Assembly (NCBI RefSeq): GCF_000226115.1
Contig: NC_016457.1
Coordinates: 7,812,001 to 7,876,000 of the forward strand
Length of the DNA: 64,000 nt
Source of the DNA: Thermothielavioides terrestris NRRL 8126
Lineage: Eukaryota > Ascomycota > Sordariomycetes > Sordariales > Chaetomiaceae
Reading direction: 5' to 3'
Shown here in pieces: positions 42,708 through 54,636 of this stretch. The position numbers were made by a program, and so were the translations under genes. How positions within the stretch are numbered: position 1 is the first letter of the stretch; every line of letters begins with the position of its first letter. Below the pieces are notes generated by a model. That model did no database searches, was not told the origin of the DNA, and saw nothing but the letters and a program-made list of their open reading frames with translations.

Positions 42708-44565
42708 ATGCGGACAACGCTCGTTTCTGCCATGGCCTCGCTGCGGGATGTGCTCGTGGCTGCTCTCAAGTCTCTCCTTCGCGGCCGGTCGTTTCTAAAA
42801 GCACTCTTCGCCTTCTGGTCAACTGGACCCGTCACCCCTGTCGTTCCGGGCAAGACGCAAGATGTCGGCGCCACCAAGCCCCAAACCGACCCGGCCGGCG
42901 AGTTCCTGGCCGAGGCCGAACAACTTCTCCTGGGGTACATCGCCGCTGGCGGCCTGAGGCGGTTCTCACGGAAACTGAAGCGCCAGTTCCGCGAGCGTCT
43001 GCGGTCGAACCCGACCTGCATGCTACCCTCATACAACTCCCAGCTACCTACCGGCCACGAGTCTGGCCGCTATCTCGCCCTCGACGTTGGCGGATCGACA
43101 CTACGCGTGGCCCTGGTGGAGCTAAGAGGGCGTGAGGCACCCGGAGCCGACAGTGGCATCGTCAGGATGGACTCCTTCAAGATCGACAGCGACGTGAGGA
43201 ATCTCAGGGGGGCCGCCTTCTTCGACTGGATGGCCGAGAGGATACACCGGACGGTGGCAAGTGACATTGCCAAGGGCCACGGCCCAGAGAACCCGCTCTT
43301 GGTCGGGCTTGCCTGGAGTTTCCCCATCGAGTAAGTTCCGTCTGCCGCGAACAACCCCTAACTCACCGCGTGCTAACAGCCACAGGCAAACTTCATCAAG
43401 AGGTGGGAAACTGTCAGGCATGGGCAAAGGCTTCCTCGCCAATGACGGCCTCGTTGGCGAAGATCTAGGCGAGATCATTAAGACCGCCTGCCGCAAACAG
43501 GGATTGCATGTTGAGCTCTCGGCCATCGTCAACGATTCAAGCGCCGCACTGCTCTCAGAAGCTTACGGCACCCCGTCGACGCGCTTCAGCCTCATCCTCG
43601 GGACAGGCGTCAACATTGCCGTCCATCTGCCCGTGCTGACCATCGACCGGCCCAAATTCGGCGACCGGCCCGCCAGCTGGCACGAGAAAGCAAGCCACGT
43701 GATAGTGAACACCGAGCTGGGCATGTTTGGCCACGACATCCTCCCGCTGACAAAGTGGGACAAGCTGCTCAAGGATGCGCATCCCAGGCCCGACTTCCAA
43801 CCGCTCGAGCAACTCGTCAGCGGATACTACCTCGGCGAGATCTGCCGGCTCGCCTTGCTCGACGCAATCCCCGCGGCAGGCGTCTTCGGGGGCGTTGTCC
43901 CGCCGTCTCTCCTCACCCCGTACTCCCTCGATACCGAAACGCTCTCGCTAATCGAAGCGTATGTCTCCTCCCTCCCATTGCCAACTTTGTGCATAGAAGC
44001 CACAACTAACCTCCCTCATAAAAGCGACACCACCCCAAGCCTGTCAAGCGCCATTTCAACGTTCGCCGCCCGCCATCCCACGCCAGACTACCACCCCACG
44101 ACCAATGACATCCGCTTCTTGCGCAGCCTCTCCTCCCTCATAGCTCGCCGCTCCGCCTCCCTCGTAGCGGCCTCCCTTTTCGCGCTCTGGGAGCTCAAAT
44201 CCGAAGCCGAACAGGCGCTCCTCTCGTCTCTGTCCGAAACGACTACAACGCCGTCTCCATCTTCCTCGTCATCACCGCCCTCGTCGTCATCATCATCATC
44301 ATCGTCGGCCTTCGCGGCAGAGACGGCAGCTGAGCTGCAGCTCGCGCAGGGCACGACCACGGTGGCGTTTAACGGCAGCGTGGTGGAGCAGTATCCTGGG
44401 TATAGAGGGTATCTGCAGGGCTTTGTTGACAGGTTACTTGAGGAAGAGGAGGACGAGGATGGGAACGGTGGTGGTGCTGGGCAGAGTAAAGGGAAGATCG
44501 CGTTGGTGGAGGCGCGGGAGAGTTCGCTCCGGGGCGCGGCCGTAGCGCTGGCTTGTTTATCTTGA
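42708..44565 (+). CDS. hxk3: Hexokinase-family GlcNAc kinase
   Basis: Exons 42708-43330, 43386-43958 and 44025-44565 give 578 residues (570 if the second ATG, 42732, is used). Hexokinase signatures: phosphate-1 loop LALDVGGSTLRVALVEL (about 123-139) with GGS where glucose kinases have GGT, GLAWSFPIE, the catalytic aspartate in AIVNDSSAALL, and ILGTGVNIAV. This divergent hexokinase type, placed between GlcN-6-P deaminase and an Ndt80-like gene, is the fungal N-acetylglucosamine kinase (HXK1 of Candida, hxk3 of Trichoderma); GlcNAc specificity is inferred from family and context. The N-terminus has a short hydrophobic/basic start. A Ser/Pro run coded by TCA/TCG repeats sits before the C-terminal ATP-binding part (TTTVAFNGSVVEQYPGY). 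Intron 43959-44024 is 66 nt and stop-free. Confidence 0.9.
44278..44308 (+). repeat. TCG/TCA trinucleotide repeat coding polyserine
   Basis: About ten serine codons, mostly TCA, within the hexokinase coding sequence, in an insert that shorter hexokinases lack. Confidence 0.85.
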
Positions 44566-45498
44566 CGGCGAGGGGGGTGGTGCCCGCCGTGTCGTGGCAT
44601 AGTCAGCGAAGCTGCGTGAGGCCGGGGATTAACGACGTAGTAATCTTGGAAGATGGATGCCCTGAGCCGATATCAGCGAGCGGCTGATGATGCCGGCGAC
44701 GAGATTTCACAAACCTTACTATATATCGAGCAAAGCGATTTATTTCAGCAACGTGGGAGCAGGTGTTTGCCGGCTTTACATAGAGAGAGACGCATAGCGT
44801 GTTGATAATCTACAATGGATGCAGACTCGCTGACCGGGATATGATACCGACTCGCTGACCGGGACGTGAAGCAATCCAACGCCGAGCTCAAACTTGCTCG
44901 TCACTGGCAACGCTTGGTCTCAGACCTGCAACAGTCCGAGCTGTCACCAAAAACCTCGCCGGGACATTTATCCACGCGTCACACTGGGGTCGAGTCAGGT
45001 TTGCACAGCTGATTGCACTTGGTCGGTGTGTGGACCGGTTGCAAGGGCACGCCGGCCTCTGGTTCGAAGAGAAAATTGAATCGGACAAAAGGAGGACCTT
45101 CAGGAGGAAGGTAAGGAAGGAAAAGCCGCAACGTCATACACAGTAGATTCGCGCTAAAATGTCCTAACCGGACTTGGGATGCAAGGGGGTTCAAACCAGA
45201 GGTTGGTCGTCTCTGAATATCATTTCAGCGAAGCTACAGTAGAGCGACAGATTCCATGCAACATAGAGCGTGGCAACCTACTCCGTACACAAGCCTAACT
45301 CAGGGCCCGTTCAGGGGCCCGTTCAACTCAACCTGCCCAATTGCCCAAAGGGTCCACACTGCTTCCAAGCCTATCGGATATACAAATGCAAATCGTGTAG
45401 AGTTGGCGGGATGATTGTGACTCTACCTTTGACCTCATCAAATCCTTTACCAACGACACGGCGTAAATCTCATATCTGTTTCATTCTCACTCCGATCA
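44566..45498. other. Convergent spacer between hexokinase and Ndt80-like gene
   Basis: 3' UTRs only; no gene seen. A direct repeat of gactcgctgaccggga lies at 44824-44840 and 44849-44865 (approximate), plus a doubled cagggcccgttca at 45301-45325. Confidence 0.55.
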
Positions 45499-47434
45499 TC
45501 ACTCGGCAGCGAAGTACCGCTTGGCCTTGCTGCGCAGCTGCTGGGCCTTGACCTCGGGCGGGACGATGGTGTGGTGCACGACGTGCGGGCGGTAGATGGC
45601 GTCGACGGGAGGCATCCTGCGTTCGGTTTTTGTTAGAAATTTCCTTCAAGAAAAGAAAAATAACGTAGAGAGAGAGGAAAGAGAGAGAGAAACAAACAAA
45701 CTCACCAGTCGTCCAGGCTCAGCGGGAAGTACTCGTACAACATATCCTCCGTCTCCAGCGGGCTCGCGAGCGGATTGAGGGCAGCGACACCGCCCTGGCC
45801 GTCGCCGCCGAGGCCGGCGCCGTGGGCGGAGAGGAGGGCGGAGGATTTCGCGAGCCGCGGGCTCAGCGAGCTGTCGTTGGAGCCGGCGCGGTTGGGGGGG
45901 CTGCGCTCGTCCTCGGAGAGCGAGAGATTGATGGGAAGGGGCTGCGGTGCTGTGATGCTGCCGCTGCGTTGGGTTTTGGTCGGTGTGGGATGCGGTGTTT
46001 TAGCGGAGGCGGGCGGCTTGTTGCTGCTGCTGTTGTTGTTATTATTGTTCCCCGACGCCGAGTCTAATGACCCCCAGGCGGGGACCGGCGGCCGGTTTAG
46101 ACTGGGTGAGCTGATGGCCAGCTTTTTGCTGGCATGCTGTGCGCCTGGCGTGCTTGCAGGATAGGGCGTAGCCCAGTCGGATGGTGATTGCTGAAGTCGT
46201 GGTTAATTCTCCAGCAACAAGGAGAGTTGAGAATTATGGAGGTCTCATACCTGGACGTTGGCGTTGTACCGCGGTATCTTCGGCGTTAGTGTTTGGTCCC
46301 CCTCCTCCTGTTTGTGTTGCTGTTTCGGGCCGCCGGATCCGGTCGAGGATCCCTCCGTATTCCTCCTTTCTAGCGGCCTCTTGTCTCCAAGGGGCACCTC
46401 CTTGCGATTATCAAAGTTCCTCGGGCTTCGTCCTCGCACGATCACCGGGCCAGACTGGACCTCGGCCACCTTGATATAGTCCCCGCCCTTGCCCTTCACC
46501 AGCAGGTTGATCTGCACCACGTAATGCTGCTGCAGTCCCTTCCTCCGTCCGTTATTCGCCGTAGCGTGCTTGAACTGCAGCCTCTTCCACGCGACCGGCA
46601 CCGACACGCGGCTCCCGCCGTCCACCTCCTGCCCGCTCGCCAGGTCGATGGGCAACACGGGCGGGGGGCTCACGGCCTTGGTCTCCTCGGCGCCCATGGG
46701 CGCATTGGTGCCGCGCCAGGGAATCGTGATCATCTCGGCGGTCCTGCCCTCGATGCTCTCGACGGCCGTGATGGAGGCCGCGAGCTCCACGACGGGCGCG
46801 CGACGGCCCTGCTCGTCCACGTACTGCGCCACGTGCCGCGGCAGCGTGATCTGGCCGGAGATCTGCCACAGGTTGCGGCGATAGCACGTCAGCTCGAGCG
46901 GGCGGCCCGAGGTGTTGCTGTCGGCGCCGAACACGTCCTCGGCCACGAAGAACATGCCGTACAGCTCGCCCGTGATGGCGGGCTCGACGAACTGGCCGGT
47001 CTCGGTAAGCAGCGTAGCCTTGCCCGGGATCGGCGCGCCGAAGCCGAGGAGCTTGTTGTCGAGTTCCTGGGGAGACGAGCCGTCGATGTTGTAGCCTTCG
47101 ACGTCGAGGGCGCCGGCGGCGCCCTCGAAGGGGCGGGCAGGGTAGGAAAAGGGGTCTTCGAAGGTGGTGCTGAAGGTTTCAAAGTCGTAGGCAGCCGGGG
47201 TGAAGGGGATGTTGGGCATGCCGTGGACGGTGTCGCTGGGAGAGGCGGCGGGGGTTAGCGAACCGCGAGTGCACTGACAGAGAGCCGAGAGATTAGGCAG
47301 TCTGCTCACAAAAGCGACTCGTCAAAGGCCATCGAGGCATTGAAGGCCTCCATGTCCGAGGCGGCCATGGCCATGCCATCCGGGGCCGGTGGGGCGGCCG
47401 CCGTCATCGCCGGTATGGAATTGAAGCCGGCCAT
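45499..47434 (-). CDS. ron1: Ndt80-like transcription factor, RON1 type (GlcNAc regulator)
   Basis: Four exons (47434-47310, 47235-46251, 46190-45706, 45616-45499) give 570 residues. The centre (about 85-320) is an Ndt80/PhoG-like Ig-fold DNA-binding domain: ELYGMFFVAEDVF, LTCYRRNLWQISGQITLP, VPVAWKRLQFKHATANNGRRKGLQQHYVVQINL in parts, and GPVIVRGRSPRNFDNRKEVP. A Pro/Ser/Asn-rich stretch follows, and a conserved C-terminal box LYEYFPLSLDDWMPPVDAVYRP-like (here ..DDWMPPVDAIYRPHVVHH) ends the protein. In Trichoderma the Ndt80-like RON1 sits in the GlcNAc cluster and is needed for its expression; the same neighbourhood here supports that role. N-terminus Met/Ala-rich with no membrane segment, so nuclear. 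Confidence 0.9.
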
Positions 47435-48493
47435 CTCATTCCGGACAGGTCACGCAGACGGCGCGAACGTTGGCTCGGAGACCCGGCAGCAGATAAGGGC
47501 GCCGTCCGTGAGCGCATGACATTTGGCGATCCAGCGTGGGGTTGGCGTTGGGCGGACTGCGCTTTCACATATCATGCATGCGCTTCGAAGATGCAGAAGT
47601 TCCGGCTTCGTCTGACTTCTGTGCGGCGTTGAGCTCGAGGCGGAAATGAAAGCACGGACTATGCGAGAGGTGAAGGCACTTAGCGTGGATAGCGCCCCCG
47701 AATACCTATCAGTGCAGGTGCCTCCGATTGCCTTGCCAATGATTAGCGCCACTTTTCTGTGCTGGACTGTGTAACCTCACATGCTCACAGGTCGAACAGA
47801 CCCGGTGGGGTTTACCCCAGACGGCCAGCGCCTTGCCGCCGAGACACGACAAGGGCTTAGTGAAATACCGGAGAGAAAGCTCGGTTCTACCTCGGGGGGA
47901 AGGTGAGCATCAGGTTCTCAGTGCGGCTTGCATCACCTGATAGTCCTCGATAACCTTGATAACTTAAAGTATTCTATATCTACCTCCGTTGCAAGGTCGG
48001 CAAGATCAATGTCAGTGTCGTCGATTGCGATTCTGAATTCTACTGTGTGAACAGTCTGTACGGATATATCAAGGATGTACTGTACAGAATACACTACAGT
48101 GTTCTCGGCGCCTGGCTCGTCGGCCTCTCCCGGCGTGATTCGACGGGCTTGGCATTAAGGGTCCAATGCGGGGGAACTTTGGGAGCTCCTGCGGGGTCCA
48201 CAGATAACCTTCGTTCAGGAACGGATACCGGAGTTACCGTTGTATCTTGGGGTCTTGTGAACGGAATCGTGGATTCAATTGCAACGCCCCTTCGACAGGC
48301 AAGCTGTGGACATGAAGAGGAAAAGATAAAGGAATAATCCGCAGTGAATACCTTAAACGTGAGGTTGTGGGGAGGCCAACCAAATCATATATTCCGGCAT
48401 ACATTCAACAATCCTAAAAACCCTTAAATTTCAAGTCACCTTACCCATTCTGGACCTCCTGCTTGGGGGGTTCATCCCATGTCAACAACGAAG
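47435..48493. other. Upstream region of the Ndt80-like gene
   Basis: No gene seen. GTAC-rich partly palindromic stretch at 48058-48095. The 3' UTR of the GH3 gene is at the right end. Confidence 0.55.
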
Positions 48494-51400
48494 CTAAGCC
48501 AAATCTTGCCACTGCGAGACAACACAGGTCAGCCACCATCCCATCATCAACGGCGCACTCGCAAGCAAGGCAACAGATACACTCACATTGTCCGGCGAGT
48601 TGGTGAACTCCTCAAACGCCTGCACCACCTCGAAGCCCATGGCGAGCAGCGGCTCGCACGCGTCGTCCTGCACCCAGCTCAGCACGCTCCTGACCGCCTT
48701 GTGCGCCTTGTTCTGCCGCAGGCCCATCAGGGCCAGGCCCTGCAGCACCAGGTTCGCCTGCTGCGGCGTCGATGGCGCCACGATCGGCGCGACGATGCCC
48801 CCGATCGGCTCGTCGTCGTGTTCGGACGCGGACGGCTGCAAGGGGGGAATGGAGCCGGCCAGCGCACTGCCGGGGCTGCAGATGATGACTGTTCCGAGCA
48901 GGCTTTCGGCATGGCCCTTGGCCCGCACGACGCCGCATGTCTTTGTCTCCTGCAGAGCGAACCGGTACAGCTCGAGCACCTCCGGGTTGGAGTGCGCCTT
49001 GACGTGATGGAGCACGCTGTCGGCGTTGTCCAGGCCGTGGATGAGGTCGAAGCTGATGTTGGCCCGCTGGATGCTCTGCAGCAGGCCCTCGGGCGCCTTC
49101 CAGCTGCTGAGCGTTCCGATCGCCATGTTGGCCAGCCGCCGCGGGAACTGGAGGTCCCAGCCGCCGTTGGCAAACCATTGCTTGAGCCCGGCGCTGTCAT
49201 CGGCTGGGATGCCGAGAAAGACGCCGGGGAAGGGCATGCCGAGTTGCACCTTCTTGATGCCCCGTTTCTGCGTCAGCCCGCGCAAAGCTCTGCGGTGCAG
49301 CGATCTGCCGATCGACACGTTGCGCTTGGCCGGGTCCACGAAGAGCGCGCCGAGAATTCCCGTGCCTTCGACGAAGTAGGTCGCGCAGAACCCGTACAGA
49401 GCCTGCGTGCTGCTGTTGCGCACCACGTAGTGCGCCTCCTCGATGTTGGGGTTAAACAGCTCGAACGTATGAGCTGATGTTGTTTGGAGGAACGGGTGCG
49501 CGGGTGCGCTCGCCCTGGCCAGGGACTGCAGGAGGTCGTCCAGTCCTCTGGCGTCTCGGTTTCGGTCGTAAGCCTCAACAAGCCAGTGCTGCCGAGATTT
49601 GACCGCCTTCCGGCTCTTCCTCAGCGTGCCCGGCAACGTCCCCTGCGACTTGAACTTGCCGCACAGCACCCGTACGAGGGCAGCCATGGCGGTCTCGGTG
49701 AAGTCAAAGGTGCAGATGTAGGTCCCTACTGACTTGTCCATCGCAAAGTCGTAAGGTGAGCTGACGGAAACCACAATGAGCGACTTCTTTTGCCCGCTTG
49801 CTCTCAGCATTGAGCACATCATGGAGACATGTTTCGTGAAGCCCGCCTGATAGAGATTCCGGTTGGCGTCGGCCGTCACGATGATGATGCATGAGGCCCG
49901 GTTGATCAAGTTTTCATGCACTACCAGCCAGGGATCAGTAAATGGGAGGTACCCAGGAGTTTTCTACAGCACAACACTAACCTGGCCTGACCCCATTCGC
50001 AGTGTAAGAGGTGTGGAGCAACTTCCCGTGTCGGGCCCGAGCGAGAGATCTTCCGAGCTCCCTGAACACGCCTTCGCCGCTCATGATGGCTCCGCGATCG
50101 CGGTGCGCCCATTTTTCGTGCATTGTCGGCGTCTCGGACCTACTCTTCGCCTCGAGAAGTGCCTTGGTCAGGGACGACGCGGGCAGCGGCTTCACCAAGG
50201 GGGTCAGCAACAGCAGCTCCTCTTCTTGGTGCATCGAGCTGGTCAGCGGGAGTAGCTTCTCGTTATCTCGTATGACGGCGATGGAATCATCGTAGGCCTT
50301 CAACGAGAGGGCCAGATGGCTGGGATGGATCTTGGACAGCAGAGATATCCCGGGAGGGTTGAGGGCCTTCGGCCAGGAGGTACACGACTTCTTCATGCGA
50401 AGGACCCGCCTCAGGGATGTATAAATGCGTTCCTTCGTGATGAGCTCGTTCTCCACCCCGAGCTTGAGGCCTGAGATGGCCTCGAGCTGTACGTCGTAGG
50501 CGCGGCAGAGCAGCACGAGGTCGCAGCCGGCTTCGACAGCCATGACCGTGCCCGTCTTGACGCCGATCTCGGTTCGAAGGCCCTCCATCTCCAGGCACTC
50601 GGAGATGGCGACGCCCTGAAAGCCGAGCTCGTTCCTGAGCAGGTCGTCGACCACCTGATCGGACAGACAGGCATGGTTGACGCTCATGGACGGGTTCGTG
50701 ATGCCGCACCCACCAACAAACATGGCGTCCAGCTTGCCGGTGGCGATGGCATTGCGGAAGGGGACGAGAGCGCTCAGGGAGAGCTCCTCGAGCGTCTGGG
50801 TGATGATAGGGATGTCCAAGCTGGAGCCGAGGAAGTCCAAGTTCCCATACGAGGGGAAGTGCTTGCCGCAGGTCGCCACGCCGGCGTCCTTGTAGCCGTT
50901 TATGGCGGCGATGCCGTACTGCGAGACCTCCTGGGGATCGTCGCTAGTGGCACGGACACCGAGTGGCTGGTAGCGCGCATTGGTCAGCACGTCCAGCACC
51001 GGGCCGAGAACCAGGTTGACGCCGACGGCCGACACTTCGGTCGCTGTGGCCTTGGCGACCTTGTATGCCAGGTCGGAACTGCCGGCAGCGGCCTGGCCCA
51101 TGGCGCTCGGGAACTGGCAGATGTAGTCCTCATCGTAGAGGCTGTTGACGCCGCCGTTCTCCTGGTCCAGGGCGATCAACAGGGGCTGGGGATGGCCGGC
51201 CTGGTGGGCGATGGTTTGCAGCTCCTGGACGAGCTTTGCCGTCTGGTGGGCAGCTGCAGCGGACAGTTAGCATCATGGCGAGCCGGGCGAAGTACTGGAA
51301 TTTACGGCCAAGCCCGAGGGGCACGACATTTGAGGTTCTTCGCAGTCAACAGTATCGAGCCTAGATGGTGCTGCTCGATCAGGTTACGGATCTGGGGCGT

Positions 51401-51694
51401 GACCTCGGTGCCATCCCATCCCATAATCAGCATCTGCCCGATGGCCCTGGCGCCGTCGGTGTTAGCGATGGCCTACAGCGCAGCGCACAGCAAGCATCCA
51501 TTCTTGACTCGCTATGCTTTCCCCTGGTCCCAGTCCCAATCAAAGACAGCGCCGAAGGGGGAGCAACTACCGCAAGAACGGCAGTGCATGTAGTGGACGA
51601 CGAACAAACAAAGAAGGGGAAAAAGGAATGGATCAACTACACACCAGTCGAGATCCTGCCAAAGTGGGTCCAGGTCGGCGTCCAGCTTGGCCAT
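48494..51694 (-). CDS. nag3: GH3 beta-N-acetylglucosaminidase fused to a GNAT-like domain
   Basis: Five exons (51694-51645, 51446-51328, 51253-49982, 49920-48587, 48511-48494) give 930 residues. Residues ~15-350 are a GH3 (NagZ-like) barrel: AIGQMLIMGWDGTEV, SILLTAKNLKS, LLIALDQENGGVN, GPVLDV, CGKHFPSYG (about 185), and AISECLEMEGL (about 275), where bacterial NagZ has the Asp nucleophile but this has Glu. A second GH3-like part follows with HENLINRASCIIIVTADANRN. From about 560 the sequence (HTFELFNPNIEEAHYVVRNSST, GTGILGALFVDPAKRNVSIGRSLHRRAL) fits a GNAT acetyltransferase fold, ending AMGFEVVQAFEEFTNSPDNWQDLA. It should cut GlcNAc from chito-oligomers. No signal peptide, so probably intracellular. 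The last intron (75 nt) is stop-free. Divergent from the deacetylase gene. Confidence 0.9.
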
Positions 51695-53015
51695 CTTGGG
51701 GGTGGGCGTGGGCGGCGTCGGGAGTCGGAGCGGTGGACTCTGTCAGCGAGGCAGGTTCTCTCGCGAGGGAGGCTGGATGCACGCCCCGTTGGCCTGGAGG
51801 TTCCACGAATTGCCAACGGCACGTGTAACAACGCGGCACTGATGAGGCTCCATGTGCTAGCCACGCCAGCTGTACCCGTCGCGGCGCATGTCGTGTCAGA
51901 GAGGCCGGGAGCGCGCGGGCGTCTCACCACAGCACTCCCGAATAGCGGAATAGCGGGTTCTAGCTCCGAGGGCAGCCGAGGAATCAAAAAGAGCCGCGCT
52001 ACCGCGCTAGCCTGACATGGCAGGTACGTCCCACACAGTACTCCGCACCTTCCATGAGATATTCAGGTCGATACCCGTACAACGTTTGGTTAGCTCCAAA
52101 ATTCGGCAACGTTACATGCCTCCGCTGCTCCAAGGAAGCCACATCGAACATGAACATCAACCCCTCCATCATCGATTTCCGCCCCCGATGAGGCGGCGCG
52201 TAGCATCCTAGCATCCGCTAGTGTGCTGAAGACCTGCGACCCAAGGGGCCGGACTGGCTAATTTACTTCCCGGGGCTACATTAGCGCCCATCACTGAAGT
52301 ACCCACCACGGACTTGCAGGAGATACCTACACTCTACCACAGTAGTACAGGCACATCATGCAGTCTCGAGTGCGCATTGCCACCGTCCAGAGATTGCAAC
52401 GATGCAACTCGGGCTGGCGCACCATGACCCACACTCCGTCTTGCCATCCAGTGGGTTCTGGCCGACAAAGAATGAGCAACAGTCGGTTGATGGATCGTGG
52501 AGGGTGCGCTGAGCGCTCCCCGCTCTGACTTGCTCCAGCGAATGCCGGAGTCGCACGGAGTGCACGGGACGGCGCACGCAAAGGGAATTGGCCTTTCGAA
52601 ACGGGTGACGTCCAGTCCACAGACACACCTGTTGGTTTGTCCATTATTTCCGGATCACGGGATCCCAACACGCTGCCACTGTGTGTACATGTACATTCCA
52701 GTAGCACCAGGCGTCGCGCCGCCTACTGATGGCACTCGCCGGGACTCCCCGGAGGAAGGGGGGGCACAAGTCGCTCTTGCGTTCTAGGCTCCATTTCTCG
52801 CTTGCAGCGTTGGCTTCATTCCATACAGGATAGCTATTTCATCTGGCTTTGTCCCTCTCGTCCGTCCCTTTTGGTATGCTATGGCGTACACCACCGAAGA
52901 CACCGGGCAGTGTGATGCCCTGCCGCCACCAGACCATCCCTCCCGCTTCACGGATTGTAGACCTCCTTAGCTGTACCCCTGAATCCTCGTATATCCCTAC
53001 TCCTACATCCGCGCA
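51695..53015. other. Shared upstream region of GH3-GNAT and deacetylase genes
   Basis: About 1.3 kb between two divergent cluster genes, probably a shared regulatory region. No gene seen. A CT-rich leader precedes the ATG at 53016. Confidence 0.55.
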
Positions 53016-54636
53016 ATGCCATCCCGAATCCGCTCGGCTTCCCCTCGCCATAATGGCATCACCAAGCTGACCAACTGCCGTCTGCTACGCGGGGATGAGC
53101 TGGTGTGGGACGACGTCTGGGTCAGCTCGGTCACGGGCACCATCATCCGCAGCCAGTCGGCCTTCTACGATGAGCTCATCATGCCGGATGAGGTCGTCGA
53201 CCTCGGCGGCCGCATCGTGTCGCCGGGCTTCATCGAGTGCCAGCTGAACGGCGCCTACGGCTTCAACTTCTCCACCGACGCCGACGACATGGCGCAATAC
53301 GCAAAGCAGCTGCGCGACCTGAACAAGAAGCTGGCCCAAACGGGCGTGACTTCGTACATTCCCACCGTGACGAGCCAGGCTAGCCAGCTCTACAAGAAGG
53401 TCGGTTCCAGATGCCTCTATCCTACCAAGTCCTGGCCCTCATCCATGCTCACACCAGCACCCAGGTCCTGCCCTATCTCGGCCCCTCCGGAGCCTCCCGC
53501 CGCGCCCACGACGGCGCCGAGTCCCTCGGAGCTCACGTCGAAGGCCCATTTCTGAACCCGTCCAAGAACGGCGTGCACAACCCCTCCATCCTGCGCGTCG
53601 CCTCGTCGTTCTCCGATCTGGAAGACATGTACGGCGCCGCGAACATCACCCCGTCCTCCTTCTCATCCTCAGCGTCCGAACCCCCAGATTCGGCCAGCAG
53701 CAGTGGTAGCATCCCCGTCAAAATGATCACGGCCGCGCCCGAGCTCGGCGCCATGACCAGCCTGATCCCGGCCCTCGCCGCGCGCGGCATCATCGTCTCG
53801 ATCGGCCACTCCGAGGCCACGTACGAGGAAGCGTCGGCGGCCGTCTCGGCCGGCGCGACCATGATCACGCACCTCTTCAACGCGATGCGCCCGCTGCACC
53901 ACCGGAACCCGGGCATCTTTGGCGTGCTGGGCGTGCCCGAGCCGCAGCAGCAGCCACCGCAGTCACAGCAGCCACAGCAGCACAGACGGCGGCCCTACTT
54001 CGGCCTCATCGCCGACGGCATCCACCTGCACCCGGCGACGGTCAAGATCGCGTGGCACGCCCACCCGGCCGGCCTGATCCTGGTGACGGACGCGATGCAC
54101 ATGGTCGGCCTGCCGGACGGGCGGTACCCCTGGACCAACGGCGAGGGCGAGCACTTCATCGTCAAGCGCGGCAACGTGCTCGAGCTGGAGGGCACCGGCG
54201 GCACCATCGCGGGGAGGTGAGTTGAGAATTCCAACCAGAAAGAAACCTTCTACCTTCTTCTTTCCCCAACCCCCTCCCCCGCCGGTTCTCAAACATGTAT
54301 CTTTATACTAACCCCCAACCACCGGGGTACCCTCCAACCAGCTCCACAACGCTAATCGAATGCGTGAACAACTTCCTGCACTGGACCGGCGCCAGCATCC
54401 CGCAGGCGCTGCGCACCGTGACCGCCACGCCGGCCGCCATGCTGGGCGTGCAGACCAGAAAGGGCTGCCTGGACGCCGGCGCCGACGCCGACCTGGTCGT
54501 CCTGTCCGAGCGGCAGGTGCTACGCGAGGGCGAGAAGGATGGGGCGGGGGAGGCGGCGGGGATGGCCCGGACCGAGCTCGTGGTGGACGAGGTGTGGAAG
54601 TTTGGCGTGCGCATCTTTGAGCGCGGCCGTGCTTGA
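53016..54636 (+). CDS. dac1: N-acetylglucosamine-6-phosphate deacetylase
   Basis: Exons 53016-53399, 53465-54216 and 54342-54636 give 476 residues of the NagA amidohydrolase family. Motifs in order: GGRIVSPGFIECQLNGAYGFNFS, the metal-binding Glu in GAHVEGPFLNPSKNG (Glu154), VSIGHSEATYEEA (His), TMITHLFNAMRPLHHRNPG (His), GLIADGIHLHP, and the catalytic Asp in ILVTDAMHMVGLPDG. It removes acetate from GlcNAc-6-P in the cytosol, yielding the deaminase substrate. Usual fungal length is near 420; extra residues come from a Ser-rich insert after residue ~185 and a Gln/Pro/Arg-rich insert (PEPQQQPPQSQQPQQHRRR) between the second His and the DGIHLHP motif. The first intron has an unusual GTCGGT donor. 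Confidence 0.95.
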
